From Deroplatys truncata (taxonomy: Eukaryota; Arthropoda; Insecta; Mantodea; Mantidae): a stretch of DNA of 64,000 nt. Positions within the stretch are counted from its first letter, which is position 1; every line of letters starts with the position of its first letter. The position numbers were made by a program, and so were the translations under genes. This document shows, in pieces, positions 34,859 through 46,565 of the stretch. Location of the stretch: positions 103,094,350-103,158,349 of the forward strand of contig CM060979.1 in the NCBI GenBank assembly GCA_030765065.1, written 5' to 3'. Under the pieces are notes generated by a model that did not search any database, was not told the DNA's origin, and was given only the letters and a program-made list of their open reading frames with translations.

Positions 34859-34892
34859 CAGATTTTTTAAAATTTTGTTAATGATATTTAAC

Positions 34893-34985
34893 GCCCGATC
34901 CTACTATATGGCACCACAGGCGGCGGACACTGATGATACATGAAATGAAAGATAATTGGGAAAGAAAATTTAGGAAGAAAAAGTT
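34893..34985 (-). mobile_element. SINE-3 3' fragment
   Basis: Shares TTTAACGCC...CACCACAGGCGGCGGACACT and GATACATGAAATGAAA with 51228-51492. The tRNA-like head is absent. Confidence 0.7.
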
Positions 34986-35171
34986 ACAGATCTAAATTTT
35001 CTAATATTTACACTTTTTCAGGTGAAAAGTACCTAGGTATTCGTTATTTCTCGTGGTTATGCAAGGAGCATACAATTTGAAAGCGATAATTAGCGAATTG
35101 CTTTTTAAAAATCTAACAATCCCTTTAGCTTGTTGTATTCTATACAACTGTATACTCGTACTGAAAACTGG

Positions 35172-35385
35172 GCTTTATTTATGGACGCTCTTTAACTACT
35201 CTGGCTCCTAGCGTCCATTCTCTAAAGAAATTTTGCTCAGAGACCTCCTTATCAGGCTTGAGGTGCGGTAAATCTACGACACGGAACCACCGAGTTTAAT
35301 ACCCTTCCAAAGGAAGGTATGCTAACAATGTTTACGCCCAAAAAATATCCATCGCCCGGGATTGAACCCATGACCATGTATACTC
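35172..35385 (-). mobile_element. SINE-2, head eroded
   Basis: The minus strand contains GGGCGTAAACATTG, CCTTCCTTTGGAAGG, GTCGTAGATTTACC, GCCTGATAAGGAGG and the A-rich tail (CATAAATAAAGCCC). Box B survives as GGTTCAATCCCGG. Confidence 0.8.
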
Positions 35386-35751
35386 GTACCTACATCAAAA
35401 TGCATAGTGAAGGTTTATCTCTATTAAAAGGAAGTAGACAGAGTAGTAATCTTTTGTAAGAATGGTTTGTAGAAGAACGAGTAGAGACAGTCTATAATGT
35501 TGCACAGACTTTCTCAAACGCTAAGTTGCGTTTCGTTTCTTTCTCGTTCTCATGCAAAGAGAACAGACTTTTAAAGGCATCACATACCGACCCGCATAGT
35601 GACTATCACACAAGCATAATAAATTCTCCTTGTACTTACAATGAAATATGTAGTAAAAACATTTCTGCAAAATACGTTTGTCAGATAAAAGAATAAACTT
35701 TGTAAGAGTTTGTAGAGAAAGTCATATGAATATAACACAAATTTTAATTTT

Positions 35752-37072
35752 TCTACCACGTACCTATCAGGTAGAGTAATCGCTGCACTTGACTCAAAAT
35801 TCGATATCGAGGTTTCACCGCAAACACATACTTTGAGGGCTCCTGGTTAAAAAAAAAAGCTATTCTTATATTAAACGATGGTTTTCAAGAAAATCGTCCC
35901 ACCCCAAATGGAAAATTTTATTCTCCTAAGAGTGGCTCTAGCTTTATTGATTAAAATACCATTATTTAAGATACGAGGCGTGTTTTTAAGGTAGTATGGT
36001 TTTAATATTTTGCCACTCAGCGCTGCAGTCACAATTTTGAGTATGCGCGATCACTTCCTCCGTTCCGTAGGAAGCCCAACGGAGCTATGAGCGATCGTCA
36101 CTTTGTGTCTTCCTGTTGTTAGAGCGTTTCAAAACAATCTAACGACCTGATGGCTGTGAAGTCAAATCTGTGATTCGTTTTTTGAATGTGTGAAATTTTA
36201 CGCAGCAAACGTTCATCGCCAAGGGTGTGAAGCTTATGGGGAAACAATAATGACAATGGCCACACATAGACAAACAAACTCAAGATCTGGTCGCGTCATT
36301 TGGCTGGGAACAGTTCAATCACAGTCCGGATTTGTCACCAATCGATTTAATCTCTTTATTCATCTGAAGAAATTCCTTGTTGGAAAACATTTTAACGAGT
36401 TCTGGCTTGGCTTTCAACTAGTTTCCCGTTACGATAAGTGCCGGAATAACGGCGGTGACTCTGTGGAGAAGTAGTGTACGGTGTACGGAAATGAATGATG
36501 ATAACGTATTTGGAAAATAAGGTTCTGTTATTTTTAAGCAAATATCAGTACTTACCTTAAAAACACGCCCAGTATTTGCATGAGAAATAAAATTATTTCT
36601 GAACTATTCTGCAAGTAACAAGTGAAGTCCTGTTATTTTGAATGAATTTTGTATAACACAAGAGTTAAACAAAAACTTAGACACAAAAAATGCGAAACGT
36701 TTTAAATATACAATTTCTTTCAAATAACTTAATGTGACCTAAGCCATTTCCGGGATATTCTTTATTAATGATTTCAGTTTATCAGCATTTATCTTATTTT
36801 GAAATATTGTTATAATTCAGTTATTTCTAGTGATGTCATGGAAAGAGTATGGAACTACAAGGCCAGCATATGCAATCCGCTTTTTCAACACCTGACTATC
36901 GCCTCAATCTCTAGTATTCCCCCTTGTACCTGTAACAATGTTTCTGCAAACGCATCTCGATCAACATGAAGTAGATAGGAAATTAAGTTTTTGCTAGATT
37001 AGTTTGTAGAATCAATATAAGCATAAACGATAGTGGTTAGAGAAAGTCACGTGAATGGAACCCCTCAGGTTG
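35752..37072 (-). repeat. Family A repeat, interrupted by a mariner
   Basis: The 3' end lies at 35752-35800 (CTACCACGTACCTATCAGGTAG). The 5' end lies at about 37040-37072 (AGAAAGTCACGTGAATGGAA). The mariner at 35974-36572 splits the ATTTAAGATA...TTTGCATGAGAAATAAAAT block. Smaller fragments of the same family occur at 35440-35500 and 35640-35740. Confidence 0.7.
35974..36572 (+). mobile_element. Mariner relic with transposase C-terminus
   Basis: Ends are CGAGGCGTGTTTTTAAGGTA (35974) and, in reverse, CTGGGCGTGTTTTTAAGGTA (36572), with TA on both sides, typical of mariner elements. The ORF at 36190-36474 contains, after damaged N-terminal codons, the stretch NLFIHLKKFLVGKHFNEFW and RYDKCRNNGGDSVEK-stop, which matches the C-terminal end of mariner transposases. 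The central catalytic part is deleted: HRQGCEAYGE from the N-terminus is followed at once by C-terminal motifs. At 599 bp it is about half the normal length and cannot move itself. Confidence 0.88.
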
Positions 37073-37344
37073 TTTAAGTCTTGTAACCGTTCAGTTGTTT
37101 CTCACGATGTCATGGAAACGCCAGTATATAGCGACACGTTTTTTCGCTTATATCTTCTGTATCCCCTTTGTACCTATAACGAAATATGTAGTGTATTTCC
37201 CAAACGTTTATCTTGATTAACATATAGTAGATATAAAAATAAACTTTTGCAACAATAGTTTGTAGAGGCTATATAAAAATAAATTCCTAATGGCTAGTGA
37301 AAGTCACGTGAATTGTACAACAAAAGATTTAGTTTAGTTTCTCT

Positions 37345-37830
37345 AGTAGTCACTTTAGTAGGTAGGTAGAGAAGGTTATTGCAGTCCACCCAAAAATTTC
37401 TTATGGAAATTTCACCGAATGTGCGTGTTTTGAGATCTCCTTTATAAGAAAAAAGTTGTTAGAAAATTGTCCTTGAGCTTGTGTGTTTGTGTGTGTGTGT
37501 GTGTGTGTGCGCGCGCGCGCGCGCGTGCTTGTCTTTATGTCCATGAAAAGAATAACTCAAAAAGCAAACTTCGATAAATGTGTACTTCGGATATATGTTC
37601 AGCATCTTCCAAGAATTATGTGATGCGAAGATTTTCAAGAAAATATCCCACTCCAAAATACCCTCATGAAAATTATTTTTTTTTATTTCTTTTTTTTCAG
37701 AAATTCCTGAAACGGTTTTGATTAGACACTCTATGTTTAAAAAATGTACATAATTTATAAAATTTGTATCTTGAACTATTTGCCTTCTTCATTCGGAATG
37801 AATTTTGTGCAATTTTGTACCGTGATAGTG
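37345..37830 (-). repeat. Family A repeat, diverged 3' half with long TG/CG microsatellite
   Basis: Begins (minus 3' end) near AGGTAGGTAGAGAAGG. It includes GTCCACCCAAAAATTTC, the expanded microsatellite at 37481-37528, and continues to the ATTCGGAATGAATTTTGTGCAA block. Confidence 0.7.
37481..37528 (+). repeat. (TG)n(CG)n alternating tract
   Basis: About 20 bases of GT alternation continue without interruption into GCGCGCGC. Such purine-pyrimidine alternation is a classic Z-DNA-prone sequence. Confidence 0.97.
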
Positions 37831-38270
37831 TGACGTGTTGATAGCACTGGGGATGCTAGTGTTGGCAACACGGCATTGTAGGTTGGTAACACGGACAGGA
37901 TGTGACATGCCGTAAAGGGAGGGGTTAACTTGATAATCGCGGCGAGGCCAGTAGGTGCCTTACTCTTTCTGCAAGGCAACTGGAGATGTAACACGTGTTA
38001 GGACATGGCGGTCCACGTTGAAACAATAAGGTAAAGTAATCTGTAAATTTCTGTGTAATATAGTGGCCATCCAAAGGTAAAATGGTTTGATTATTGGAAT
38101 AGGTAGCCTTATCTCCTAATCCCCTATAAATTAAATATAATTACATATATTTTAATGAATATTTAGGCTCGCCCCTGTCGGCCTCGTGATGATTGTAAAA
38201 GGATATAAAGTTCCCGGGATCCTTTCTGCTCTACCATCTTGAAATTTAAATGAAATTAATATGTGAGGTA
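37831..38270. other. GC-richer insert between family A pieces, unassigned
   Basis: Family A similarity stops here and resumes near 38271. The insert has GATAGCACTGGGGATGC, GGCATTGTAGG and a tRNA-like patch (GTCGGCCTCGTGATGATTG) near 38179. I recognise no element. Confidence 0.35.
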
Positions 38271-39115
38271 TAATACAAACTTACTACACGAACAAATGTA
38301 GAACCCTTTAAAACACACACTTTATTCCCATTAACTTTTATGCATTAGGAAATTTCTGAGATATTCTTTGCTATTGTTTGAGTTTGTCAATACGCTGTTT
38401 TTACTCTCTCTACTAGAAGGAGGACGAATCTCATTACATCAAAAAATTTGATATCCAAATATCACCTCATATATCCGGGTTTGGATTCCCTGAACTCAAA
38501 GAAGGCATTTTAGAAAAAGGTGCGTCTGTATGTATGTATATGTGTGTGTGCAATTGTTTTTAAAGCTAATGTTGGATTTGTATTTTCATCGATTAAATAT
38601 AAAATTCGAAGAGATGGTAGTGCAATAAAAATTGAGTATTCTAGAATTTTATTTATGAGTGTATTAATATGTATTATCATTCTTGGTTCAATTTAAATTC
38701 ATTTATGTTTTATTTAAAATTAATTTTATTGTTTTATGTGTGTGTGAATGTTACTCAAAAACGAAATTTCGATTAAATACCAACTTAGTGGTTCATTTCA
38801 GTGTCTTCTCGTGATATAATATGAAAATTTTAAGAAAATACCTCAAACCGAAGCTACCCGTTACATCAAAAGTTTTCCTTATCTTTTATTTTCTCAAAAA
38901 TTACTCTATCCATTTTTAGTAATGTATCTATGTTTAATATACTAACATGAGTAATAAGAAGTATATCTTGAATTTTCTGTGAATGTTTGGTCAACTTCCC
39001 TTCATTCCCTTTTGTGCAATTTGGTATAAAAGTAAATCTGAGGCAAAACTTAACACAGGAAAAATCTAGAATTCATAAAAATGCACAATTTGTACCAAAT
39101 AAATGTCTCGATTAC
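38271..39115 (-). repeat. Family A repeat, highly diverged
   Basis: Landmarks include CTCTCTACTAGAAGGAGG, ATCTTGAATTTTCTGTGAAT and ACAATTTGTACCAAATAAATG. Similarity is patchy. Confidence 0.5.
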
Positions 39116-40384
39116 TTCCATGTTGGAAATTTATACCATTCCTAAGCGTTACTTAAGTAAAATAACACATTATTGTACACTCCATATTGCGTAAACCCTC
39201 CCATTTGAATACCCTAAGATTAGTTTTCTTTGGCAATGCTGTTTCTGAATTGCTTAAATACTAAAATGGATCCACAAGACTTGGATATTAGAACACAAAC
39301 AACTATCAGTCGCAATAGAAGATACTTTAAAGCTTTTTTAAAGAAGTCTGTAACTCCCGTTCCTACCAGATACGGCAACACATGTTAAAGACGTTTATCG
39401 AGACCCAGGAGAGAAAATAGTAATAATAATAATAATAATATACGATCGAAATCCAACATAACGACAAAAATGTGCTGAAAAGAGATAAAGGGTATAAAGA
39501 GAGTCAATTTATAAACAAAGACGCCCGCTCTGTAAATTCATACTAGAAAGGGGTTTTGTTGAAAAGGCAGAAAAACAATTTTTTTTCCTCGAAAGGAAAG
39601 CAGATGTACCTGCTATCGGCAACAAGAAGTCTACCGGAAGTTTCGCTTTTGTACTTTAGCTCGGACGTAAAGTTAACAATGGTCTCAACACTTAGCAGGG
39701 TCAGAAAGCATACGTGTCTTATCTCCGATCTAAGAATATTCGTGGGAAGATTTTGAACTCAAAAAAATTGTAAGAAGCGGACATAAAAGTTGTCAAAGTG
39801 GGGTTAGCAAATAATAAAATCATGAAACGAAAATGATAGCCAATCAAAGATCACCTATACATCATATGATACGTTGAACTTAAAACGGAACCAAACATTA
39901 GAAAGGTGGGGGAAATTCTAAGTTTTGCAAAAGGCGTGAAAAAAGAAAAGAAACGTCGAGCCACATTCGGATAAAAACTAACCACGAGGACGGTTGATGA
40001 AACAAAATAAGAAGAAAATAATCAGAAAGTTTGAAGTGTGAAATGAAATTGTGAAATCTAGGCAATTCGAGGGGTAGTCGGAGGAACACATAAGTAGCGA
40101 CTTCGAAAGTGATGACAATAATAACAGTGGCTTGACGACGAAGGTGGCGGTTCGACCAGTTAGGAATATTCGCAACAAAATAAAGAAATAATAACTCAAT
40201 CTTCGCCGGCAGCATTATTTATAGCATCACGGCAGTGTCACCACCCCTGAAAACCAGAACCTCAGCTCTACCACAACGAATTCCTAATCCCTGCCATCCA
40301 ACAATCGAAACCAGGACTCTGAGTCTCCTGAAGTGACAGCAAGAAACAACACAGATGTGTGAAACGTCAGCGTCAATCTATAAA
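39116..40384. other. Spacer without recognisable gene
   Basis: There is an AAT tract at 39418-39440. The ORFs at 39556-39756 and 39898-40215 show no known domain. Confidence 0.35.
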
Positions 40385-40580
40385 GGGCACATATGATACA
40401 TCAAATGAAATTATATTTGGGAAGGAAACGTTCCAGGCCTAACTGCAGGGTACCACCCCGGCTAGTTATGACTGAAGAAAACCTGGAAAAACTCTCAGGG
40501 AAGAGGATCCTCACGGGAATGAAACCGCGGATCTCCCTTCACGAATCCATACCTTAACGACCTCGGCCATCCGTGTCGTA
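40385..40580 (-). mobile_element. SINE-3, tRNA-derived
   Basis: The minus-strand head GAGGTCGTTAAGGTATGG (box A-like) precedes GCGGTTTCATTCCCG (box B-like). The body includes CTTCCCTGAGAG, AGCCGGGGTGGTACC and CTGGAACGTTTCC. Confidence 0.8.
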
Positions 40581-41158
40581 CCTTTTAATGTGAGTTTTTA
40601 AGTAATAGATTTACATGTTCTCCATGGTGAACGGAGCGATCACTCAGCAAACTCTACCCTGAAAACGAGAAGGATAGGCAATCTCGAAATATCGATATTT
40701 CACGAATTGAGGATCTGGCTGAAGCCTAAGAACGCTTGAATCAAAACATAGATCTGTAATTCCTATTACAAGCAATTTAGGTGCTCACAGTGTAACTACT
40801 AAGACAGAAAAAGCAATTGAAATGCTAAATTCCTCTTATAGCTGTTAGATATGTCAAAAGCTTTTTAAAGTACAAGCACGACAAATAGATCACTATGGTA
40901 TAAGGTTGTCTCAATTCACCAATCAGCGCTCGGAGATGTAGACGCAATCATTTACTACGGTAAAGAAGCATATTATATTTGGCTTAACATATGGAAATTC
41001 ACTATCGGTCTTGTATATTCCTAAGTTTAACTCAGTAAATTTGTTTTAATTCTACGGAACAGGAGTTATTTGCATTGACTTATACCAAGTGGCCCAACTG
41101 CGCCGTATTTGACGTGTGTAGATAACACTTCATACCTTAAATGAGTTTCAGAACTCAA
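40581..41158. other. No recognisable feature
   Basis: Spacer sequence without ORFs of note. Confidence 0.35.
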
Positions 41159-41173
41159 CTACTACTACTACTA

Positions 41174-41264
<91 letters not shown>

Positions 41265-41269
41265 TACTA
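41159..41269 (+). repeat. (CTA)n microsatellite, about 110 bp
   Basis: About 36 CTA units with only a few interruptions, the longest trinucleotide array in the window. Confidence 0.97.
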
Positions 41270-41294
41270 CCGCACTAGCGGTTCTCAGAAACGT

Positions 41295-41343
41295 CCATTT
41301 TGGCACAAAACGGACATAAGTAGCCCGTTTTGTGCCAAAATGG
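41295..41343. repeat. Perfect 19-bp inverted repeat (hairpin)
   Basis: CCATTTTGGCACAAAACGG (41295-41313) is exactly complementary to CCGTTTTGTGCCAAAATGG (41325-41343). The loop is 11 bases. It lies between the CTA array and a SINE-5 copy and belongs to neither as far as I can see. Confidence 0.95.
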
Positions 41344-41344
41344 G

Positions 41345-41818
41345 TACTACCGGGAGGGAGGGGTGAGGTGAGAGGAGACAGAGGGCGGCCGGACCAGGAG
41401 GTACCAATGCAGAGGGCAGATTTCCTAACTTTTACACACAGAAACTCCCCGAATGACAGCTGGTGCTAGCGGCTCCCCTCCCCTCTGCAGGCTTGCACAT
41501 TCCACTGGGGGATCCGGGCCTGAGAGACCACCCCCATTCGGGGGGACGAAGGGTTACAGAGAGCATTCCTTTTCCCCTGTCATGCAACGCCGAGATTCCC
41601 TCATACCCTTTGACCTTGAAACAGACCAAGCAGATGAATGGTGAAGTAAAATGAGAATGGAGGTAAAATGGAGGAACTGAAAATTCGGGGCATATAATGC
41701 ACCTTCCCAGCATTCGCTTAGCTCAGTCAGGGTCAGGAAGGTTGGTCGTCGGAATCGAACCCACGTCCTCCCGAATGTGGGCCACAGACATTACCACCTG
41801 AGCCATCCTGCTTGTAAC
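41345..41818 (-). mobile_element. SINE-5, tRNA-derived, complete
   Basis: The minus-strand head is GATGGCTCAGGTGGTAATG (box A-like) followed by GTGGGTTCGATTCCG (box B). The body includes GCTAAGCGAATGCTGG and CTCCATTTTACCTCC. ORFs on both strands here are internal to the SINE. Confidence 0.8.
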
Positions 41819-41999
41819 TTGTCATTAGCCCAAAGACCAAAATGCGACGAATAATAAATATATATGCCATGCTTTTGCTGAAATCCGTAATCTCACGAAG
41901 ATTCTAGGCAGATCATGAAAAGCCGGCGTGTAGCGTAACTTCATTCTATACACAATCTGACGGAGCCTCTAAAAGCCGGCAGATTGCGAAAGGTTAAAT

Positions 42000-42668
42000 T
42001 AAGTTAGGTTAGGTTAGAGTTACACTATACTTATGCCTTTCATACAGAACCGCGGCTGGAGGTGTTCTAGTTCTAGTTTGAAAAGGGGTGGGTTTTATGC
42101 CCAAGCACTGCGAACTTAAGATCTATTGCGCATCCCCCTTTCATCATTTAAGTAGTCTGTTGCTCGATATGAACTTAACCAGACTGCTAACTGAGGCTTT
42201 CGGTAGTTCATTTGTCTTTGGAAAGTGATTGCCAAAAATACTTGCTTTTTGATTCGCAGTCTCATCTCCTTCTAGACATCTACTACAGATAGGGTTGTTA
42301 AACAATCCCATTCTGTGTAGATTAAACTTAAGGGCACAGTGTCCTGTAATGAATCCTGTTGCCCATGCAAGTCTTCTTCTACTAAGACCGCGCAAGTATT
42401 TTGCCCGGCTGTTATCCAGGTCTGTAATAAACAACTTGGAATGTCTGCAACCCTCAATGGAGTTCCAGTACTTCTTGTGTTCTGCTTGAGCCCAGCACTT
42501 AATAGCCTGTTTCACTGATCTGTAGGACACTCCCAGTACAGGATCCGGACCAAAAAACGGGATTTCACTGCCAATCTTGGCTGCTTCATCTGTTTTCTCA
42601 TTGCCTGGTATACCTAGTGTCCTGGCACCCACATAGGCTGAAGGTGCACTTTCGCATGTTTTCAGCAT
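42000..42668 (-). pseudogene. Jockey-like non-LTR retrotransposon: RNase H end and C-terminus
   Basis: The 174-residue minus-strand frame contains GIPGNEKTDEAAKIGSE, the last RNase H motif of Jockey-type elements. Then come KYWNSIEGCRHSKLFI, SRRRLAWATGFITGHCALKF and CSRCLEGDETA, the start of the terminal cysteine/histidine motif. The H-x4-C partner is missing because the frame drifts. The upstream RNase H motifs and the reverse transcriptase are absent. The 3' end near 42135 has GATGAAAGGGGG. This is a 5'-truncated copy of a kind common for LINEs. It would have encoded part of the replication machinery but is now inactive. Confidence 0.88.
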
Positions 42669-44139
42669 ACGCCGACGAAATGATGGGTTTCAGCGAAAGC
42701 CTGCGACACATAATTTAGTTAATATTGGCAAAACGTCTTTCCGTAAAAATGAACCATTATCTTGAAATAATATTTCCAAACCAGCCAGCAAATAAGCAAG
42801 AAAAAATTGTTCAGTACAAACCACAAACGAACTTAGCAGAGAGCAGTGTTTCCAAGTGGGTGAGAGCGGTAGGTTGTAAATAGAGGCATCTGGCCAATAT
42901 TCAATATTCTTTTGTGATTAAACCTTTCCCCCTTTTATATTCTAGGTGTAAATCGGCCAATAAAACCCTCCAAAGGGCATCGTCACGGATCTGAAAAGAA
43001 TGTGTGACATTTACATGATAAAGCTGTTGAGACATTTAGAGACATTAACACCTGCCAATATCATATCAGCCACACCAGTGTAATTAACTCCTTTCAGCAT
43101 GGGTTCTTTTATATAACAATATTGATGAGATTGTCAGATCCATTTTTATCGAACCTATGACTTTCAGCAAAGGCAGCTAGCCTTGAACCGCTTAAGCCAA
43201 TGTGAGTTATATTATTTCCACTATTATGGGACGTAGTTTTGACATTTAGAAAGGAAGTGCTCACCTCCGGTAGAGGGACAGCTGTAATGTAGGCAAATTG
43301 ACAACAATGTCTATCTCCACTAAACAACCAATTCAAAAGGGGTCTACTAGTGTGCAAGCATTTGCTCCGCCTTATTAAACCGAGCAGGTCGTTACGCTCA
43401 AATCAACTGCAACTGATGACCACATTCGCCAAACCTGGCAGCACATATGGACCGGGGAGTCGCACAAAATGCATACCATATCAACTAGGGAAAAGCGAGG
43501 GGACCACACAGAGAAAAAAGAAAACAACAACGCACCTATGAATTTTGCATGTCTTTAGAATTTCTATGAACTGCTTCTACATTATCAAGGCTATTAGGAT
43601 TCCCCTGTGGAGCATTTGTAATGATTAAAGGCAGCAATTCAACGTAAATCTCGCTGCAACATTTTATATACGAGTATCATTGCACTTCCAATGCGTCCAC
43701 TTGATTCAGAAACAAGAAACCTGACACTGAAGGAAAAGTAAAGTGGAGAATTACAGTGATAATGTAGTCTTAGAAATATTCTACATTGATTGTCCTCGCA
43801 CGCTATTAATCCACTTTGTATTCGCAAGCAACGATTATGCTTAATAAAACGAGGAAAAACAGATGATATTTCAACGTAAATAGTGGTTAAATACTTCAAA
43901 AAATATTACTACACTGGAAGGTTTTGGCATCCGCAAACTTCATTGCATACATCTATAGAATTAGAATAAATATTATTCAACTGCTCTATTTGGTAAATGA
44001 CAATAAAGAAATAACTATAATATACAATTCGTACCGCAATAAACAGAACCGATGGTGGCTTTTTAAGTCCTATCATCTTTTTGCTGAAGTGTTACATCAT
44101 GGATATCTGTGTATATTTATTTGAATAAACACTAACCGG
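42669..44139. other. No recognisable feature
   Basis: ORFs at 43109-43357, 43350-43541 and 43639-43899 are short and without known domains. No shared repeats are seen. Confidence 0.3.
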
Positions 44140-44228
44140 CTTTTGTTTTTACATGCATTCTCTACGGAGTACAGTAACTAATTGACTTTTGTTTTTACAC
44201 GCACTCCTTGTGGAGTAGAGCAATTATT
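44140..44228 (+). repeat. 46-bp tandem duplication
   Basis: Two units start CTTTTGTTTTTACA (44140 and 44186) and share the CATTCTCTACGGAGTA / CACTCCTTGTGGAGTA block. Confidence 0.85.
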
Positions 44229-44456
44229 TTCTCTCCATGACATTCACAATAAAGACATTGTACATCCTTTTTTTAGTATTTTAGTAATTAATGAATTGGA
44301 ATTAGAAGGTGTTTTATATCTCATGTCCGTCAGAAAGAATAGGGTCTCTAAATGTTGAAATAATATCAAAACCGGTTGAGCGTTTTTTTTAGATTACTCT
44401 CCATAATATATACTGCATACATGCACACATATAAACATACATACATACATACACAC

Positions 44457-44600
44457 ATTTTCTCTACCCAATACCGTTTATTTTTATATAGCATCTACTA
44501 ATTACAGTATTCTTACAAAAGAAGAATGTTCTGTCCACTTCGTGTTAATCGAGATAAATATTGGCAGAAATAAATTTGGTTGTAGGTGCAAGGAGGATAA
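44457..44600 (+). repeat. Family A repeat, 5' fragment
   Basis: Contains TTTTCTCTACCC, then CACTTCGTGTTAATCGAGAT and TGTAGGTGCAAGGAGG. A CATA-type microsatellite (44430-44455) precedes it. Confidence 0.65.
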
Positions 44601-44824
44601 AAAAACCCGAATCAATAATCAGATGACGTGACTAAAGCATAACTTCTTTCGAGTCTAAATCTGTTTAAAAAAAAGTAGAGTCTATGTTTACGTATTATTA
44701 TAGATATTTGCAATCCTGTATTCACATTTTCATGCTGTTGTAGAGGAAGGAATTTTATTTTAGTTTTATACATGATTGAATTTAAAGAAATGCAGTTCCA
44801 TCTCGAAACGAATCGATTATGTCT

Positions 44825-45062
44825 ACCTCAGTGATGTGGGGGTAGCGCGTCTGCCTTACATTCAAAGGTCTCAAGTTCGAATCTCGGTTAGTATAAGTTA
44901 CTTGGTTAAGGTTTTTCCGGCTTTCCCTTATCCTGAGAAGACAAATGTCGGGTAACTCTGAGCTCTAGAAAACCCGGGTTCATCCGAGAATAATTTCACA
45001 ATTTCATTCATTCACCGTCGGATATTACCTAGTCGGTTAAATGACAAACTACAAAAGAAAAG
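44825..45062 (+). mobile_element. SINE-6, tRNA-derived
   Basis: The head has TGGGGGTAGCGCGTCTG (box A-like) and CAAGTTCGAATCTCGG (box B). The body includes AGGTTTTTCCGGCTTTCCC, TTATCCTGAGAAGAC and ATTCATTCATTCACCG, and ends in A-rich sequence. Better preserved than the copy at 31222-31500. Confidence 0.85.
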
Positions 45063-45079
45063 AAAACAACCAGTCAGTG

Positions 45080-45521
45080 TATACTGGCTTTGAAATTCCA
45101 CACTGCCCCCATGACATCGTGAGAAACGCCTGAAGAGTGACAGCACTTTAAAAAATAACTATTGAAAAATTCAAACCAATAATAACGGTTATTCGAAAAT
45201 ATCTCCTCAGGCAAGTTATTTGAATTAAATTGCGTGTTTTAATGTAATCTATATTTTTTGACAATCTCTTAGATTTACCCATTATTCAAAATTCATTCCA
45301 CATTTAAAGAACTTAAAAGGCTCTTACCGGAAAAATCAAGATATGCATGTTATTTTAAATGAAAACGTCTTAAATATGTGGTACTTTAACCAAAATCGTT
45401 AAAGCCATTTTGGAGAAAGTAAAAAATATGAAATATTTTTCCATGGAAAGGATAATTTGATCTGAGGGGTATTTCAGCTTTTGAAGTGAACTTAAATATC
45501 AAATTTCATATTTATCCGACT

Positions 45522-45562
<41 letters not shown>

Positions 45563-45870
45563 TACACACATACACACATACACATGGATAGTTTGCATGC
45601 TATAAATGGACGCCAAATAAAATGTATATATTGCATTTTACCTGAAGTTACTTTAAAGTCTTCTTCATTCTGAATTTGTTGTGTCATTTTGTATAGCTGT
45701 AAACCATAAGAGAGAGAGAGAGAGAGAGAGAGAGATAAATGCTTACTGCATGAAAATGATGATCTGATTAAAATACAAAATTTATTTCGAATAACATTTT
45801 TATAACAGTAGTCGTTTTCGAAATATTCGTTGTTATCCTTTCACATTTTATCAAGTTAAGCTGTTATGCG
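45080..45870 (+). repeat. Family A repeat, diverged, with long CA and GA microsatellites
   Basis: Landmarks are ACTATTGAAAAATTC, the GAAAATATCTCC...AATTAAATTGCGTGTTTTAA block, AAAATCGTTAAAGCCATTTT, CCATGGAAAGG and the CA tract (45526-45585). An (AG)n tract at 45709-45735 follows. After it the sequence re-enters family A in reverse orientation. Confidence 0.6.
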
Positions 45871-45954
45871 GTAGCTATAAACCGTCTTACGCAACTCTTC
45901 TTTTTCCCCACATGGGTTCATTATTAAAACCTTGCTTACTTGGTTACTTACTTA

Positions 45955-46565
45955 GTCGACTTGGCACTCCTCGCATGTAGGGCTTGCACCCCTAGGACTT
46001 ACAACCGCGCCTAGGGTCAGGTCAGGAATGAAGAACCAATGGGGATCGGCTATAGCCAGGTATGAGGGTGAGGAAGATGATATGAAATGAAGGCGAAATG
46101 GATGAGAGGAAAGGCGATGATGGAGCTTTTGCTGAAATGAATGGCGGGGGAAGTCGAAGAACTCGGAGAAAACCCACCCAGACGCCGGTTCATCCGCCAC
46201 AAAGCCACATGCGGGCCCCTGGGTTTGAATACATGATGGAAAAAAATAAATTGAGTTTTATTTATGGATGCTCTTTAATTGCTGTGCTCCTTAGCGTCCC
46301 ATTCTATATTGGACATGGAAGACTGGTAATTTTGCTCAGAGGCCTCTTTATCAGGCTTCAGGTTTCTTTTACGTGCCGTAAATCTACGACACGGGACCAC
46401 CGGCTTTACTTCCCTTCCAAAAGAAGCCATGCTAAGGATTTTTACGCCCGAAACAATCCATCGCCCTCCGCCGGAATTGAATCTGCAACCTCGGGTTGAT
46501 GGTAACCACTACACCACGGAAGACGACCCTTGGTGGCAGGCGAGCGGTCTAACTACTTGGCCTTA
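45955..46565 (-). mobile_element. SINE-4, split by a SINE-2
   Basis: Matches 13686-14001. The body lies at 45985-46228 (CCCCTAGGACTTACAACCGC, GATGATATGAAATGAAGGC, ACCCAGACGCCGG). The head segment (CCTTGGTGGCAGGCGAGCGG) resumes only after the SINE-2, at 46528. Confidence 0.8.
46240..46526 (-). mobile_element. SINE-2 inserted in SINE-4
   Basis: Complete minus-strand copy from the head (TCGTCTTCCGTGG at its right end) to the tail (AAACTCAATTTATTTT at its left end). I could not define a target duplication. Confidence 0.88.

Noticed and set aside
41990-42025. Interstitial TTAGG telomere repeats
   Set aside because: Only two or three imperfect units (GTTAGGTTAGGTTAG), which can arise by chance.
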